Below, in pieces: positions 35,187 through 45,112 of a stretch of DNA of 64,000 nt. The notes under the pieces are model-generated. The model had not been told where the DNA came from and made no database searches. It was given only the letters and a program-made list of their open reading frames with translations. The stretch spans positions 451,978 to 515,977 of the forward strand of contig JAESIW010000207.1 of assembly GCA_016802295.1 (NCBI GenBank), written 5' to 3'. Both the position numbers and the translations under genes were made by a program. Origin of the DNA: Brachionus rotundiformis (taxonomy: Eukaryota; Rotifera; Eurotatoria; Ploima; Brachionidae). Position 1 is the first letter of the stretch. Each line of letters begins with the position of its first letter.

Positions 35187-35220
35187 TTGATCAAGAAAAT
35201 GAATACATTTAACTAAAAAA

Positions 35221-36359
35221 ATGAAGCTTATTTTTTTAATAGTTTTTTTAAGCATATTTTTCAGCAACACATCAAGTTCTAAGAAAAATCCTCCAGAGTG
35301 TGGAAGGAGAATTAGTGAAATTAAAACAAATAAAGAAAATAAGATAGTTGGTGGTGAAGAAGCTGATCCAGAAGATTGGGGTTGGCAGATTGTTTTATAC
35401 AAATCTGGTAGCTTTACATGCGGTGGTTCATTAATAAATTCTGAATGGGTAGTGACTGCTGCGCATTGTGTATATAATGAACCTTTGACAAATTTATATA
35501 CTGTTCAATTGGGCGTTCACGATCGTCAAAATCCTGAATCACACTCTGTCAAAAGATCTGTTTCAAAATTAGTTATCCATCCATTGTATAACACTCAAAA
35601 TTTGCACAACGATATTGTTCTGATAAAGCTAAGTGTAATTAATTAATAATGGATGATTTGGTTATATTAGGTAAAAATTTAATAAATTAAGGAGCCAATT
35701 GAGTTTATTGACCAAATATTGCCTATTTGTTTGCCTGAACAAAACTTTGATTTTTCGGATAAAATAAGCTGGGCAACTGGATGGGGAACTTTGGTTTACG
35801 GTGGTTCCATGGAAAATAAGTTAATGCAAGTGGAAACAAAAATATTATCTAGTGACTCATGTGAGCAAAGATATTCAGTCTTGAATCCTCCGATATTTAA
35901 TTCATCAGTAAATGTATGTGCAGGTGGCAATGGAAAAAGTGTATGTAAAGGTGATTCTGGAGGTCCTTTAGTAGTAAAAATTGAGGAAAAATGGTTCTTA
36001 GCTGGTATTACAAGTTGGGCTACAGCAAATCAAAATGGTAAAGGATGCTTAGATGGTGGTTCTTTTGTAAAAGCAAGTACTTACATTAATTGGATATCTG
36101 AAAAATTAGAAGGTAATTTTTTTTTACCTAATTTAATCAATGAGCCTTGAAAAAAACCTGAATTTGATTATTTTACAGAAATTTTCTATTAATTTTTCTA
36201 TTTTTTAAAGATAATTCATCATTATCATCATCGACATCATCATCATCATCATTTTCAATTAATATGGTATCAAAATTCTCAATTTTTTTCTTTTGGGTAT
36301 TTCATGATAATTTATTTAATTTTGATAAGAATTGTAAAATAATAACTATTGAGATATAA
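35221..36359 (+). CDS. Chymotrypsin-like S1 protease A with Ser-rich tail
   Basis: A secreted serine protease zymogen in exons 35221-35634, 35692-36112 and 36211-36359, 327 residues. It has a signal peptide (MKLIFLIVFLSIFFS) and a short propeptide with Cys27. Activation occurs after Lys41 at IVGG, which is a trypsin-type cleavage. The catalytic triad is His82 (TAAHC), Asp131 (HNDIV) and Ser227 (GDSGGP). The residue six before the catalytic Ser is Ser, so the pocket is chymotrypsin-like rather than trypsin-like. Exon 3 begins with a TCA-repeat run giving a Ser-rich linker, then a hydrophobic segment (FSIFFFWVF). If exon 2 is not spliced at 36112 the frame stops at 36150. Digestive use is likely but inferred. 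Confidence 0.85.
36211..36359 (+). other. Ser-rich tail exon of protease A
   Basis: The intron acceptor TTTTTTAAAG at 36201-36210 keeps phase with the donor at 36113. The exon reads DNSSLSSSTSSSSS and then a hydrophobic end, homologous to the tail of protease E (NSS..LSS start; FSI...F hydrophobic part). Use in mRNA is inferred. Confidence 0.55.
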
Positions 36360-36612
36360 ATTTTTGTATATAATTTTTTGATTTGACTAATTTTTTTCCG
36401 AAATACTTATGATATTTTGTGATTCTTTAAATTCCAAATTTATTTTAGAATAATAAAGCTTTTTTTACTTAGTTCGGATACAAACGTCTTTAATATCGAT
36501 TTTTAAATTTTGTTTAAATTAATTTTTAAATTATTTAGCTGATATATAACTTTTTTGAAATAGTTATAGTTTTTTTTTTAATTCTAGATGGAAAAACATA
36601 CCAAAATAGTCG

Positions 36613-36940
36613 GGGTTGTGAATTTCCTTAAAATTCAGAAAAACTTTAACAACTTATTTACTTTAGAGAATAATTAAGCAGTCTAAAATGCTTAATTTTA
36701 ATCAAATTTGCTTAACGTAATATAATAAGTCTGCAAATAACTCTGCAATTTTCTGCATTTTGCACACCATCAAAAATTGTGCGATTACTCTGCAGGGTTT
36801 GTGCAGTAATATATCTTCAAATTAAACGAAATTGCTTAAAGATCAAGCATTTTACAAAACTTAATTATTCCTTAAGGTAATAAATGTATTCAAGTTTTTC
36901 TGGATTGAAACGATCGAAGTGAAAGGAACTTCACAACCTC
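36613..36940. mobile_element. MITE-like element, family B copy 1
   Basis: The left end GGTTGTGAATTTCCTTAAAA and the right end AAAGGAACTTCACAACC are inverted copies. The inverted match continues further in, with AGAAAAAC and GTTTTTCT and the AAAATGCTTAA/AAGCATTTTA pair. The interior has TCTGCATTTTGCACA and ACTCTGCAGGGTTTGTG. It has no ORF. A second copy is at 63225-63523 and a small fragment may lie at 38950-39040. Confidence 0.7.
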
Positions 36941-38058
36941 AAAATAACCAGTGTGTAGCAAATATAATAATTTTTTGATTATATATTTTTTTGATATGTA
37001 GTTGAGTACTGCTTATAACTTTAATTTTTATTCAAAAATAAAAGAAAAACTAATTTTAATTTATATTTCATGTCAATAACTATAACCAGTAAATGGAAAT
37101 TGTCCAGATGGTGCTAGGGTGGTTAAACACTTGGAAAATTATTTTTCCTTACAAAAATCAATTCTTTAAATCAAATTATATCTTAGAAGACTTCAAATTA
37201 CATTTTAAGGCTTTTTAATGATTTTTTAATGATCTTTTTGATGAATTTCCAAATTTTATTCTCTTCTAAGTTGGATTTTTTAAGATCTAACTTAGAAAAA
37301 TATGAGAAAATTCAAATTAAAATTATATAGTTTCTAAGCACTTAAGCAAAATAATGATTAATTAAGCGTATTTAAAATTATTGGTAATATTAATAGCGAA
37401 ATTTCAATACAATAAAACATTAAAAAAACAAAAGAAATTATAAATTATATATATTGAAAAAAACTATACTTTGTAAAATAATTAATAAAAAAAGAATGTT
37501 CATTATCATTGATATATACCAGACATTACCATTGACTACGATAGAGTAAAAAATAAATTTTTTATACTCTTCAAAAATTCAAAAGACCAGAAGAGATAAA
37601 CTTGTATTTTGTATTGACACCTGATCAAGTGATTAGTTAAGATAATTGTATCGTTAAAATAAAGAAACATTCTTTTTTATTAAATGGTGATCTATTAATT
37701 TTAATAAAGAAATGTTATCAATTCGTCTTTTAAATGCATTTATTTGGTTTTTTTAAATTGTTAGATTTAAAAGATAAATTATTTCAATATTATTATTTGG
37801 AAAAATTTAAAATTTTCAAGGTAGATTAGCAAATTTGCTTTACAATAAGTTACGAAATTATAGCTTTCTTTCTATCATCTACTTACTATTATCTAAAATT
37901 CAACACTTGAATCTAACAAAAAATATTTATTTAAAGTTTCATTGTTGGAAATTTCGAGGCCTGGAATATCCAGAATTGATTCTATTTTTAAATATTTTTA
38001 TCATTTTTAGCAAATTGAAGTTTTCAATCATGCTTAAGCAATCGTGCTAGAAATTAAT
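36941..38058. other. AT-rich intergenic region
   Basis: No supported gene or RNA. It is extremely AT-rich, and short open frames here are hydrophobic and without family resemblance. Confidence 0.55.
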
Positions 38059-38400
38059 GATAAAAAAATTCTCAAAACTTTATAATTATGAAATTTGTTA
38101 CTCACCTTATTTTCATCTAGCAAACATGTGCAAAAATTGGTGCTCATCTCGCGCCACTTTATTGGTTCCGCATCATTGGGCTAAATAACCATAACTCATT
38201 CACTAAATACAACATTCTTACTTTCCACAAATATATCAAAACATTCTCACTGATACTTATAAGATGATACTTGAATTATTTGGCTTTACTTTCTTTTAGC
38301 AATTAAATAATTAATTACCATAATTCCTATTAAAAAAATAAGTTAAATATATGAACTTAAATTTTTAAGCCTTTGAAGTTGATGTCATTTGGCAAATAAA
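38059..38400. mobile_element. MITE-like element, family A copy 2
   Basis: Starts with CTCAAAACTTTATAATTATG like the end of copy 1 and then follows copy 1 closely (TTATTTTCATCT, GCAAACATGTGCAAA, TTGGTTCCGCATCATTGGGC, AAATAACCATAA). It has an extra block TGGTGCTCATCTCGCGCCA. I could not see a matching right end, so this copy seems incomplete. Confidence 0.55.
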
Positions 38401-39154
38401 ACTTTCTTTAAAATATTTATCAGTATTTATAATATAATTTATTTATATATTTTAAAATATTCGTCCCATGATTTTCTTCCTAATGATTTCCCTATCTTTT
38501 AGGAAGATTTAATATAAAAATATTTTTCTTTTTAATTGGTTTGTATAGCAATCTTGATATTAGTTGGTCAAAAATCTATTTAATGATCTTTTCTAATAAA
38601 AAAACTGTTATTCCTGAAATCAATAATCTTTGTTCAAATGAAGTAAATGTTTTTGATGAAATAACTCTTTTACGTTTTAGGATTGATCAAAATCTAGATG
38701 TTTCCAAGTTCGCATTTAATTTCTCATCAGCTGTTTAGTAAAAATTATTCAGTTTTTTAATAGCGTTTCGCTACTAAATAAAGAATTTAGATTTAAATGT
38801 TTTACTTTTTTAAATGATTATTTGAACAATTTATTTTTAATTAGTAAAATTTATTTTATTTAAATAAATGGAGTGTTAATCGGTCTTTATGACATGGGCA
38901 CTAGCCTGTTGATTAACCTTGAAATAAAAAAAAAAAAAAATTATATTGAAATTTAATTTCTGCTGAACTCTGCAAAATTAGCAGACATAGATATTTAATG
39001 CAACTTTGAATGTTGCACTATTCTGCATTCACAAAATTAGGTTTAAACCTTTAGAAAAAAAGTTATTCAATTTTTTTACATTTTTTTCTGTTCTTTTTGC
39101 CATTTTGTACTGAATTTCACAAAACCGAAAAAAAATCGTCTTTTCGATTAAGGA
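38401..39154. other. AT-rich intergenic region
   Basis: I see no gene here. The segment at 38950-39040 (CTGCAAAA...TTCTGCATTCACAAA) resembles a piece of MITE family B. Confidence 0.45.
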
Positions 39155-39530
39155 CAAAATTACATCTATATTGTAATACGGATCTGAATGTTGGATGATT
39201 GCGATACTCAAAAAATCAAAGTATTCCATATCAATTGCCTACGGAAAATTTTGAGAATCTTCTAAACAAATTAGGAGCTGTACAACAGAGACCGAATTAA
39301 TCTGCAACATACACAGAAGACAACTTAAGTGACTTCGTCATGTATTTAGAATGCTTACATACAGAATTTCTAGAGTTCTATTTTTTGGACACCCCAAGGA
39401 AATAGAAATACTAGAAAAGTCCAAAGATGACCCAGAAGAGATGAGTTAAAAGAGATCTGAAAAAGATGGGGATAGGGTCAAATGGAGGGAACGTATGTAC
39501 GCTTTTTACTCCTCTGGTACTAGAGGATAG
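39155..39530 (+). mobile_element. Degenerate RTE-like LINE RT fragment
   Basis: Broken frames read YGSECWMI, HRRQLK..RHVFRMLTYRISR, FFGHPKE and further Lys-rich sequence. These match the order YGSECWGM, RLRWLGHLLRMKDTRIPKR, QWTPKRRRK of the intact RT C-terminus at 51.4-51.7 kb. Several stops and frameshifts are present. Confidence 0.65.
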
Positions 39531-39828
39531 AAAGAAAAGCAACGTAAATAAAACGATAAAAATCCAAGATGCATTTATTTTTTATTTAAATTTTGTAATC
39601 TGAAAATTAAAAAAAAGCTATTTTTTGTTTGTTAAATTTTGTTTAATTTTATTCTTTTCCGCTTGGTTTAATTTTTTTTATTCTTTGAGAATTGAAGCTA
39701 TGTTTGATTTCGTTATCATACTATATGATTTATTTGGTTGAGTTTCATGTTTAGTTTTTATTCAAATAAATAAATTATTTTTTTAATGCTGTTTTATTCA
39801 ATAAATTATATTGTTAATTAGAAAAATC

Positions 39829-41992
39829 TTAAATTTTAGAATCAATATGAATAGCAATAATTGGATGATCAAAATAAGAAGGAATGTAAATTTCTACGGT
39901 ACCATCATTGTTTATAATTATGCTTTTACCAGAACAAGCTCCATTTATTTTTTTTCCACTAATGATATCACAATATGTTCCACCAGGCATTCCTGTTTTA
40001 AGCTTAACATCCATTCCATAATCATCATTGTTGATTGCAATAAAAGCCTTATTTCCCCTGGAAAATGCAATCTGATTACCACCATTATCCCACCAATTTA
40101 AAACAGAACTCTTTTCGGCAAGGTTTCTAAATTTAACCATGTTGTAGATTTGGTTCCATCTGTGTTCACAGACCCATCCTTTTCCACAGCTCTCATCACT
40201 AAAATTTTCCATTCTTAATTTATCTTTAAATTTTGAAAATAAAACTACTTATTAATAGTAACATTCTTAGTACTTCCATCACTATTTGATGGCGGTCCAA
40301 GGTAATCTTGGGAAAGCGGAAAGTCATAACTACTCATTATTTTGACAAAACCATATGGCCAAGCTAACATAAAAGCATTACCAATTATATATTCTCTTGA
40401 ATTTTTGTATGTTATTAATTCACCACCGGCACCATGACCACGTTGATTGTCGTGATTGTCAATAAAAACTACTGAATCACTATCTGAAATTAAATTCCAA
40501 TTTTGTTCTAAGCTCTTTAAGTTAGCCATTTTTTGACCATTTTTTTTAAAAATAGCCTTAATAAAATATCAAAAGAAATTAAATGGTATATTTTTTTTGT
40601 TATTAGCTTTACTTGGCTTAAATACATGCCAAATTTAAATTCAGTTACACGACCCAAACTAGTGTATTGGCTACTTTTAATTGGTTCCTTGCCTAAATCT
40701 ATTACTTCTTGAAAAATAAATGCTCTCTTATTTGGACCAAAGATACTAAACAAACAAAGATAAAGGAAGAAATCACAAGATTATTTTTTTATTTACTCTT
40801 CTCTAACATTTTTTAATTTATCATAAACTTCAAGCAAATCATTAGGCCACATATGCTTCGAGGCATCAATTCGGAATCCTGCAACACCAATTTTAATCAG
40901 CCCATTCATGTATTTGGCAATTTTTTGCCTGACATACTCAGAGCCAATATTTAAATCTGGAAGACCAAGCAGATCACAATTTCTGACCTGATATCGATCA
41001 TTATAATTTTCAATACCTCCAGTTGAAGAGTTACAATTTTTATTATTAAAATCTATTGAATCTTATAAAAATTTGATTAATTAAGAGTAAAATTATAAAA
41101 TAAATATATTTTTAAAACCATATGGAACTCCTGGATATCTTCTGATGGCTGGATAGGATTCGGTACCGGCTGACCCGCGTCCATCAGTAGCTGACATGTG
41201 ATTAATCACTGTATCGACATAAATTCTGACTCCGACAGCATTACATCTGTTGACCATATCAATGAATTGTTTCTTGTTACCACTTCGGCTTACCAATTTG
41301 TAGCTGACTGGTTGATATCTTTGCCACCACGGCCTAAAGGGTTCTTCTACGATAGCGTGTTCGTTTGGTGGCGATACTTGCACGCCTGCAAACCCATTCG
41401 GTCCCAAAAACCTCTCGCATTCATCAGCAATACTAAATGGATTACATCAAATAAAATAAAAATAAATTCCAAGTACAAACTCTGTCCATTTCCATTCAAA
41501 AAGATGGACAAACACTGATCTTCCAAGTAAATGTAGTGGGTCTTTTCGATCTTAAATTTTTTCTGTTAATTTTTAACAAAAATAAACTTTTTTGGCAAAA
41601 CTTGGTATAGGAAATGGATTTTTGTCACATATTTTGCACAAATGAGGACAAAAGTATTCTATTTCTTTAACTAAGCAATAATTAATTGTATAATAAAGAC
41701 AATTGTTTCCATCATCGACATTACAATCCAAATATTGGCATTGGTCACCTGAAATTTTTTTAACTAAAAATTCCTTTTTTTCCAGAATTCATCAAAATAC
41801 CAATATAACTAGGGTAGCCTAAAATATAAAATTAGTTATTTAAAATGGCTGCTGTATTTTCATTCTATTTTTACATTCACAATTACAATTGTGTGAGTCA
41901 AACTGACCACCATTTAAGCAAGTTGTGTTTGGACACTCTAAACCATGCACAGATAGTGCATATAAACTCAAAAGTAAAATGTTAGCTTTCAT
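39829..41992 (-). CDS. Alpha-amylase with N-terminal EGF and ShKT-like domains
   Basis: A secreted GH13 alpha-amylase that hydrolyses starch. The exons (high to low) are 41992-41875, 41818-41801, 41748-41602, 41550-41481, 41432-41119, 41061-40797, 40745-40613, 40556-40249 and 40213-39829, 585 residues in phase throughout. A signal peptide is followed by an EGF-like domain (C20-C49) and a six-cysteine ShKT-like module (C54-C86, ending FCPHLCKIC). The catalytic domain starts about residue 105 with FVHLFEWKWTD. The catalytic triad is Asp288 (GFRIDASKHMW), Glu324 (FIFQEVID) and Asp391 (FIDNHDNQRGHG), with Arg286 as chloride ligand. The beta C-domain ends the protein. Exon 2 has only 18 nt. Its phase and the EGF cysteine pattern support it, as do its splice sites. 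The exon 3-4 junction uses donor GTTTTG and is the least certain. Confidence 0.9.
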
Positions 41993-42702
41993 TTAATTTT
42001 TATAAAGATTTAATTTGAATAGAGTTTTTTACTTTTTAATAAGATGAGACCTATTTTAAGTTTAAATATTTATTCATAAAAATTAAAAGAAACTGTCATT
42101 AAAATTTATTTATAAATTTTCTAAATTTTGCCAAAAAGGATGACAAAAACTCTCTCTTATGTGTAAATTTTGGTTTCGGATAATCTTTTTATTAAATTTG
42201 AGAAAATCTATTTGCTTTTAATTCTTAAGCTATCTTTTCCATTGTTCTTTTTGCTCTTAAAACATTTTCAAATTAGAATTTATCTTAATAAATAATATAA
42301 TTAAATTTATTTTTAAAAAAGTTCCTAGGGTTTGCTGAAATACAAATATTAGTTTTTTAAAGATTAAATCATTTTCAAGATATACCAAATATTTTTTTTC
42401 TTACTTACAAAAACTGAAACAAAATATTAAAGTAAGCATCAATTTTATTTTAAGATTTTTAGTTATTTAGAAAAAATAAAATTACATCTGATAAACTGAT
42501 ATTGTATTAAAATTGCATTTACTTAATCAAATGATTTCAGAATATTAAAATTAACAAGATAAGGCATTTATAATACAACTTTGGTAAAAATTGGTCAAAA
42601 AGATAAAGTTTTACCATAATCATCAAAGCATAACAAAAATCTTGAATTTATAATTAAAAAATCATAATGTTAAAAAAAATAAACAATGTAAATATCTATT
42701 CT
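41993..42702. other. Spacer upstream of amylase
   Basis: AT-rich divergent spacer between the amylase start and the truncated protease B. I see no gene. The breakpoint of the protease duplication lies at about 42703. Confidence 0.6.
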
Positions 42703-43576
42703 AGCACATTGCGTCAATACATATCCCTATTCGAGCTTTTATATTGTTAAATTAGGTGTTCATGATCGTCAAAATCCTGAATCATACTCTACCACAAGAT
42801 CTGTTTCAAAATTAATTATCCATCCATCGTATAACACTCAAAATTTGCACAACGATATTGCACTGATGAGACTAAGTGTAATTAATAAATAAAAAATAAT
42901 TTGTATTTGTTGAGTAAAATTTTAATAAATTAAGGAGCCAGTTGAGTTTATTGACCAAATATTGCCTATTTGTTTGCCTGAACAAAACTTTGATTTTTCG
43001 GATAAAATAAGCTGGGCAACTGGATGGGGAACCTTGGTTTACGGTGGTTACGTATCAAATAAGTTAATGCAAGTGGAAACAAAAATATTAACTAGTGACT
43101 TATGTGAGCAAAGGTATTCAGTCTTGAATCCTCCGATATTTAATTCATCAGTAAATGTATGTGCAGGTGGAAATGGAAAAAGTATATGCAATGGAGATTC
43201 TGGAGGTCCATTGGTAGTTAAAATTGAAAATAAATGGTTTCTGGCTGGAATATCGAGCTGGGTTCTAACAAATGGAATAGATAGGGGATGCTTTGATGGT
43301 GGCTCATTTGTAAAAACAAGTTCTTACATTCACTGGATACATGAAAATAGTGTAGGTGATGCATCTAAAACGACAATGGATGAAGACACAACCACTTTTG
43401 AATCAACAAAAGAGTTTTTAACTACTTTGAGTAGAGAGACATCAATGCCAAATACAGATACAAGCTTTGAATCAACAAAAGAGTTTTTAACTACTTTGAA
43501 TAAAGAGACATCAATGCCAAATACAGATACAAGCTTTGAACCAAAAACAGATAGAACGATACCCGTAAAAAAGTAG
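42703..43576 (+). pseudogene. 5'-truncated S1 protease B
   Basis: Sequence begins abruptly at GCACATTGCGTC, the Ala-His-Cys of the catalytic histidine motif. From there it matches protease C base for base as far as I can follow, including the intron (42878-42934) and exon 2 (42935 on). It has the His, Asp and Ser (GDSGGP) codons but lacks the signal peptide, propeptide and IVGG start, and there is no initiating exon upstream. The tail has two copies of the 69-base repeat (43400-43537) against four in protease C, then a different end (PKTDRTIPVKK). It is a partial duplicate that cannot make a secreted zymogen. Confidence 0.85.
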
Positions 43577-43710
43577 GTTATCAAAATTCATATTTGGTAT
43601 CATAACATTTAAAAGATAATTGAACGGATGAATAGCTAAATAACAAGGTTTTAAATTTTTTCTTGAATAAGGGAATAATTAGCCAATAGAAATACTAAAA
43701 ACTAGAAAAA

Positions 43711-45078
43711 ATGACGCTAATTTTTCTGATAGTATTTTTAACCATATTTTTTAGCACCACATCAAGTTTTAACATAAATTCTCCAGAATGTGGAAGGAGA
43801 ATAAGTGAAATTAGAACAAATAAAGAAAATAAGATAGTTGGTGGTGAAGAAGCTGATCCAGAAGATTGGGGTTGGCAGATTGCTTTATACAGATCTGGTA
43901 GATTTATATGCGGTGGTTCATTGATTAATTCTGAATGGGTGGTTACTGCTGCACATTGCGTCAATACATATCCCTATTCGAGCTTTTATATTGTTAAATT
44001 AGGTGTTCATGATCGTCAAAATCCTGAATCATACTCTACCACAAGATCTGTTTCAAAATTAATTATCCATCCATCGTATAACACTCAAAATTTGCACAAC
44101 GATATTGCACTGATGAGACTAAGTGTAATTAATAAATAAAAAATAATTTGTATTTGTTGAGTAAAATTTTAATAAATTAAGGAGCCAGTTGAGTTTATTG
44201 ACCAAATATTGCCTATTTGTTTGCCTGAACAAAACTTTGATTTTTCGGATAAAATAAGCTGGGCAACTGGATGGGGAACCTTGGTTTACGGTGGTTACGT
44301 ATCAAATAAGTTAATGCAAGTGGAAACAAAAATATTAACTAGTGACTTATGTGAGCAAAGGTATTCAGTCTTGAATCCTCCGATATTTAATTCATCAGTA
44401 AATGTATGTGCAGGTGGAAATGGAAAAAGTATATGCAATGGAGATTCTGGAGGTCCATTGGTAGTTAAAATTGAAAATAAATGGTTTCTGGCTGGAATAT
44501 CGAGCTGGGTTCTAACAAATGGAATAGATAGGGGATGCTTTGATGGTGGCTCATTTGTAAAAACAAGTTCTTACATTCACTGGATACATGAAAATAGTGT
44601 AGGTGATGCATCTAAAACGACAATGGATGAAGACACAACCACTTTTGAATCAACAAAAGAGTTTTTAACTACTTTGAGTAGAGAGACATCAATGCCAAAT
44701 ACAGATACAAGCTTTGAATCAACAAAAGAGTTTTTAACTTCTTTGAGTAGAGAGACATCAATGCCAAATACAGATACAAGCTTTGAATCAACAAAAGAGT
44801 TTTTAACTTCTTTGAGTAGAGAGACATCAATGCCAAATACAGATACAAGCTTTGAATCAACAAAAGAGTTTTTTACTACTTTGAGTAGAGAGACATCAAT
44901 GCCAAATACAGATACAAGCTTTGAATCAACAACTGGTTCTGTATATTGGTTCGATTCATCTTTTAACAAGATAACAACTTCTGATTTTTTTTATTCAGAA
45001 TCTAATGATATTTTATATTCATTTCTTAATGAATCTTACTGGCTTGACTTTATTGATAATTCAGTAATTATTAGTTAA
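43711..45078 (+). CDS. Chymotrypsin-like S1 protease C with repeat tail
   Basis: A secreted serine protease zymogen in exon 1 43711-44124 and exon 2 from 44182. It has a signal peptide (MTLIFLIVFLTIFFS), propeptide Cys27 and activation after Lys41 at IVGG. The triad is His82, Asp131 and Ser227, with Ser six residues before the catalytic Ser (chymotrypsin-like pocket). After the protease domain come four 23-residue repeats rich in Thr/Ser, beginning ESTKEFLT. Read without further splicing, the protein ends at 45078 with a Ser/Phe/Tyr-rich tail. A GTATAT donor at 44941 in phase 0 would instead join it to the VWD/EGF exons starting at 45113 (see findings). Unlike A, D and E it has no visible TATA box. 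Confidence 0.85.
44647..44922 (+). repeat. Coding 69-bp tandem repeat, four copies
   Basis: Four head-to-tail 69-base units, each encoding 23 residues with core SRETSMPNTDTSFE. The copies are nearly identical; differences are ACT/TCT in one Thr/Ser codon and one Leu/Phe change. The truncated protease B carries two units at 43400-43537. Thr/Ser density suggests an O-glycosylated stalk. Confidence 0.95.
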
Positions 45079-45112
45079 TATTATTTTTTGTTTTTTCTCA
45101 TTTTTTTTTTAG

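Noticed and set aside
36217..36250. CRISPR-like or protein-binding array in the TCA repeats
   Set aside because: These are simple trinucleotide runs without spacers, in a eukaryotic genome; a coding Ser run fits better.
42703..43576. Protease B as a functional gene starting at the ATG at 42962
   Set aside because: Starting there would omit the catalytic His and Asp, the activation site and the signal peptide; the upstream part matches only the interior of protease C exon 1.
44577..44969. A 130-codon antisense frame with a regular repeat over the protease C tail
   Set aside because: Its repeat pattern is the mirror of the 69-bp coding repeats; 69 is a multiple of three, so an open frame repeats on both strands.
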